Shown one piece after another: positions 60,376-64,000 of a stretch of 64,000 nucleotides of DNA. The DNA comes from Lineus longissimus (lineage: Eukaryota > Nemertea > Pilidiophora > Heteronemertea > Lineidae): positions 4,714,001 to 4,778,000 of the forward strand of contig NC_088317.1 in the NCBI RefSeq assembly GCF_910592395.1, given 5' to 3'. The notes under the pieces were generated by a model that saw only the letters and a program-made list of their open reading frames with translations, searched no databases and was not told the DNA's origin. Numbering within the stretch: the stretch's first letter is position 1; each line of letters opens with the position of its first letter. Position numbers and translations under genes: made by a program.

Positions 60376-61374
60376 TACTAGTCACGTCTTCCTGGCGAAA
60401 TGAGCTGCGGAGTCCCTGAGGTTTATCGCCCAATCTCAAGTGGACCTATCCCTGCATTCTGGTTGCGACTTTATCCTCAAAACATGAAATCAGGACAAAT
60501 GGAAATTAGGATTAAACATCACAGATTCACCCTATCAAACTCACAGTACCAATCTTCAATGGTGCTACCTTCAAACGTATATTTAAGACGAGAAGTATTA
60601 TTATTTAGATGAGAAATTTAAGATTTGTACCCTAAATAAAATTGAAACGTATCATTTCGAAAGGAATGCGCTACTGCCCTTGCTGTATCGATTAAGATAG
60701 AAAAATTCGCACTGAGATAACTATTCAATGATATCCAGTAGGATTGTAACATGATCGGACAGAGCAAACTCCATCATTCATCTCAATCTTTTCTCGACCA
60801 CGTTTATTAGCTCTGGGTTTAAGAAAGTTAAGAAAGAGTTAACAAGTCCTTGGTGCTTTCGGGTTCAGCTCAGACGCCACATACCACGGAATAATCACAC
60901 AAGTGAAATAAATATTTACATAATTACAGAAGCGGAACTGGTCAATAGTATTTAATTAAATTTTGATGACTGTGTTGGAGAGAAGAGGCAATGGAAAGAC
61001 GTCTTTCTTTTCATAACATTTATTTCTCAAGGGATTGGTAATCAAAGACTGAACGTCCTGGAATTCCATACCCGCCTGTCAATTTCATCGATTTTTCTCA
61101 TATTGTACGGATTGAGTTGTATGTATATTGGACGAGGATGTAAATTGGCATTGATTGGCGTTGGTGCAAAATAACACTTAATTGATCGCGAGCGGTAATT
61201 GTCTGGCACGAGAACCTGGACTTGACTTCTGGAAAATGTTTGTACATGTATATATCACTTCAGGTGCGTTTCAGGGACATATTTGATCATTCTTTCAGAG
61301 CTATGGAAATACATGTATTTTTGTGAACTCTAAATTTCAGAATTCCTCTCTTTTGGGACATGTACAAGCTATAA
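60376..61374. other. No gene seen
   Basis: AT-rich unique sequence without assignable features. Confidence 0.5.
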
Positions 61375-61603
61375 AGCGCTTAAAAATAAGGTTTTTGAGG
61401 GTTTAAAATCATTTTAGGGGTTTTCAGCCAAAACACTATGCACCCTTAGAGTTTTTTCAAAAAAAATGAAAGACCACTGAACGTTTTAGAGCTTGTGAAA
61501 AAAACGTTTTTAATTTCCCTGAAAAGTCTTTCCAGGAAGCATAAATGTTTTGGCTGAAAAATCCTAAAACGTTTTTCCTAAAGCGCAAGGCTTTATTTTT
61601 AGG
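61375..61603. mobile_element. Fold-back element, ~65-bp arms
   Basis: The left arm (61375-61440) and right arm (61537-61603) are inverted copies with about 95 bases between them. The best matches are TTTTCAGCCAAAACA against TGTTTTGGCTGAAAA, CTTAAAAATAAGG against GCTTTATTTTTAGG, and CCTAAAA words in both. The spacer is A/T-rich with runs of A and T. No transposase is present. Either a non-autonomous fold-back transposon or an arm duplicated in inversion. The 76-codon minus frame is an accident of the arms. Confidence 0.7.
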
Positions 61604-63029
61604 AGAGAGTGTGCTGCTTCTACAGAGTGCAGGGCAAAAAAAGGAAAAAATCTGTGTCTTTTCCTGATAACCTTTCCTCCTATCCATTCTCTTTCTTATT
61701 AAGTGGACCTAATCTAAAATGTTGAGACATAAAATATATAGAACAATAATCAATATACTTTGTCAATCAATTCCTCGAAGAAAAGAGTTGGCTGTAGCAT
61801 AAGTGGCGCCCATTCTTGCCATTGCATGCTGAGAGACGGGAGCTAATTAGCATTTAAGACCCCAACACCCAAGTATCATTAACTTATCGTTTTGTACCTC
61901 CTGTCTAAGCTTCTATCATTTTGACGCATAACAACGCGAAAAAAACTTATTGTCATATATTCTTGGCCCAGCGTGATTCCGAACTCGCATTGTGACACCG
62001 GGATGCACAAGCGGCCAAAACAAAAGAAATATGTGTCTCATCCGACTTATTTCATTTCTCGATCTTGTCAACTGGACAAAAACGTTAGATGCTCTATAGA
62101 ATATTCCTATAGAAGATTTAGCGAGATCTGTCTTCGTTATAAGAACTCTTGAAATCACCTTTGAAACTGGTGGTTTCGAGTAGTTAGCCCAGACCCAGTG
62201 GGGCGTATACTGCACTGTGATGCTGCATTCAGGTCTGAATGAATGGGAAACATGATCTCCCTTGCATGGTAGCCAAGCACGGCCCGCAATTAAAGTTCAA
62301 TTTTTCAGCTAACACGTCCCCCTTCTGTGCGTCGGCCGCGGAGACGCCGCTCCCATTATCCCACGGTCGAGGTAAAAAATTCACGCGGGGCCATCATGCA
62401 TAAAATTGTGAAATTATTATAATTGTAGTTATTTATTTTCTAATTCTTCAAGAGGTAGGACTAAAGCGATGATCAACCCTCAGGGAAAATGAGAAATATT
62501 AATGCAATATCTCAAATTTTATCCGGTTTCGCATATTGAATGGGACACTTGAGTTGGTCGTTGGCGGCCGCAGCGCTTGTTGCGCGAATATCTCAACCAG
62601 CTCCGCAAACATCGAAATAACTTCACTGAAAAACAACTGTTATGAAATTTTATTTCGTTTTTATCAAGTGCTTCTGTGTGGAGAGGCGTGTTTTAAATTT
62701 CACCGCGCTTTGTTGTCTGTATAATAGAACTTTCTGAGTTCTTTCAAAGTTCACAATAAGCTGTGTGGAAGAATCTCTCCAATTTCTGTTGAAATAGCGA
62801 ATGTCATTGTGGGCGAACTTCCGCACTGGGTAATAAATTTCTTAACCCTGCCACAAGCAGATTAGCTCGGTGTAAAAACATAACAATATCCGGTTAGGTT
62901 TTTAAGTGGAAGGAAGTTTAATTTTGCATCTTCTAACAGAACAGTATGGAAAAGTTACAAACTTGAGACAATTTTTAACACCTAGCTGGCGTTGGTCCTG
63001 AATAAGTAGTACTATTCAGTATAGTAAAA
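61604..63029. other. No gene seen
   Basis: Unique sequence, GC-richer at 62300-62400. A 99-codon minus frame (61916-62215) has no motif. Confidence 0.45.
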
Positions 63030-63076
63030 CCTCGCTATAACGAACCGCTGATAGCGAGGGATTCGTTGTGGCGAGG
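63030..63076. mobile_element. Transposon end, pogo/Tc1-like, with nested dyads
   Basis: The sequence GTAAAACCTCGCTATAACGA (63024-63043) resembles the terminal inverted repeat style of pogo/Tigger-type (Tc1/mariner superfamily) elements. CCTCGCTAT (63030-63038) is mirrored exactly by ATAGCGAGG (63051-63059), and CCTCGCTATAACGAA is mirrored by TTCGTTGTGGCGAGG (63062-63076) with two mismatches. I do not find a second terminus in the window, so this is either one end of an element that continues or a solo relic. Confidence 0.5.
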
Positions 63077-64000
63077 AAGGACGCATTCATGTTCACAAAT
63101 ACAGCACCCATCTTCATCTGGCATGGTCACATCCGAGAATTTGCGTTTCACAACAAACGAACGTGAAGAAAATACTTGTATCACTTCCTTATGTAAGTTA
63201 CTATCAACCATGCTGGCAACATACCTAAAAATAGTCCAATTCTGCTGAAACTGTCTTTCGTATTAGACAGCTACTGTTACCAATAGCATTTAGTTATCAA
63301 TAGCGTAGTTTAAGATATTTGCAGCATTCATCTGGGGGTGATGATGATCTATTGCTGCTGACGGCAATCACGAAAGGCGGATGGCATCATTCCATCTGTT
63401 GATTGCATGATAATGCACGAATCTATGGGCGGTTATGTCAGCGAAAATTATGCACACAAATCTGTAGCGTGATGTTTTCCTGGGAATTTACTAGTATTTT
63501 TCATGTCCCAGTGGACATCTATGTGGCCCCATCAGGACACGGAAGGACAAAACACGACAGTTTATCTGAATGATGCACGGTCAAGGCATGTCAAAAGAAG
63601 ATGTTTAATGTTTACCCTTTATTTACACGTGTTTCTTTCAGTTTTCCTATAAAGGCCTTTTCTTCAGCCCTAAAAGCCATTTAATGCGGTAGTTGGCTGT
63701 CTTCTATGCAAGTTTACAACAGAAAAATACCAGACGTGTTGAGGAAAATAAAGCCAATTTGGTTTAGTCTTGTTGTCGAATTGAAAATAAAGGAACTGGG
63801 CTTTGTGGGTTCATCAAAGGAAAATAAAGGGAATTGGTTTTTATTTCCTGGTGCCTTTTGGAGTATCATTATCCAGTTTGTATGACCCACGTGGCCTTAG
63901 TAATAGAACCTTGTAGACACCTATTTCCTCATAGAATGACTTGAAAGATTTGTAAGGCTATTTGCAAACAAACCTTTCACAACTTGAAAACAAGCTCATA
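63077..64000. other. No gene seen
   Basis: AT-rich unique sequence. AAAATAAAG words recur at 63748-63830 as a weak short-range repeat. No gene or RNA found. Confidence 0.5.

Overview
This 64 kb window looks like non-coding nuclear DNA (intergenic or deep intronic) from an animal, most likely a marine invertebrate. It is AT-rich by eye but CpG is not depleted. It is full of diverged tandem repeats, fold-back elements and short transposon relics, and it lacks the dense long reading frames of a bacterial, viral or fungal genome. Recurrent TAGGCCTA-like and ACATGTAC-like words would fit an echinoderm, hemichordate, lancelet, mollusc or brachiopod. That is inference; I cannot name the species.

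I found no protein-coding gene I can defend. The longest open frames are about 160 codons, roughly what chance gives in 64 kb of such DNA read in six frames. None shows a recognisable domain or a convincing set of exons. I also found no tRNA, rRNA or snRNA gene, no CRISPR array and no intact transposase or reverse transcriptase.

Layout. 0-10 kb: a 34-bp minisatellite (516-925), a GC-richer block with a nested palindrome (1373-1860), a group of SOX-like sites (about 4.5 kb), a degenerate repeat of about 182-202 bp (6612-7345) and a GC-rich inverted repeat (7689-7786). 10-13 kb: the most striking object, a 21-copy array of a 79-bp unit in perfect phase (10871-12525); nearly every unit carries a TATAAAAG word and a TGACGTAA word. 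13-30 kb: GC-richer islands, the first copy of a dispersed element of about 170 bp (18399-18570), a diverged 201-bp duplication (24645-25015) and a miniature element with CTGTAA termini (27772-27955). 30-45 kb: a 39-bp repeat in 13-codon phase (30573-30765), several inverted repeats (30987-31102, 36371-36510, 38729-38927, 43965-43999), four ATCGAT sites (33034-33104), a 191-200 bp repeat (33640-34105), a 150-154 bp repeat (42826-43220) and the second copy of the dispersed element (43391-43560). 45-64 kb: a cluster of perfect cAMP-response-element palindromes (45728-46049), a 16-base G run (50986-51001), a 75-bp duplication (60228-60375), a large fold-back (61375-61603) and a pogo/Tc1-like transposon end (63030-63076).

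The window reads as a repeat-eroded gene desert with islands that could be regulatory. The best leads are the 79-bp array, the CRE cluster, the long hairpin at 31.0 kb and the 13-codon repeat. I did not find a convincing new multi-gene system.
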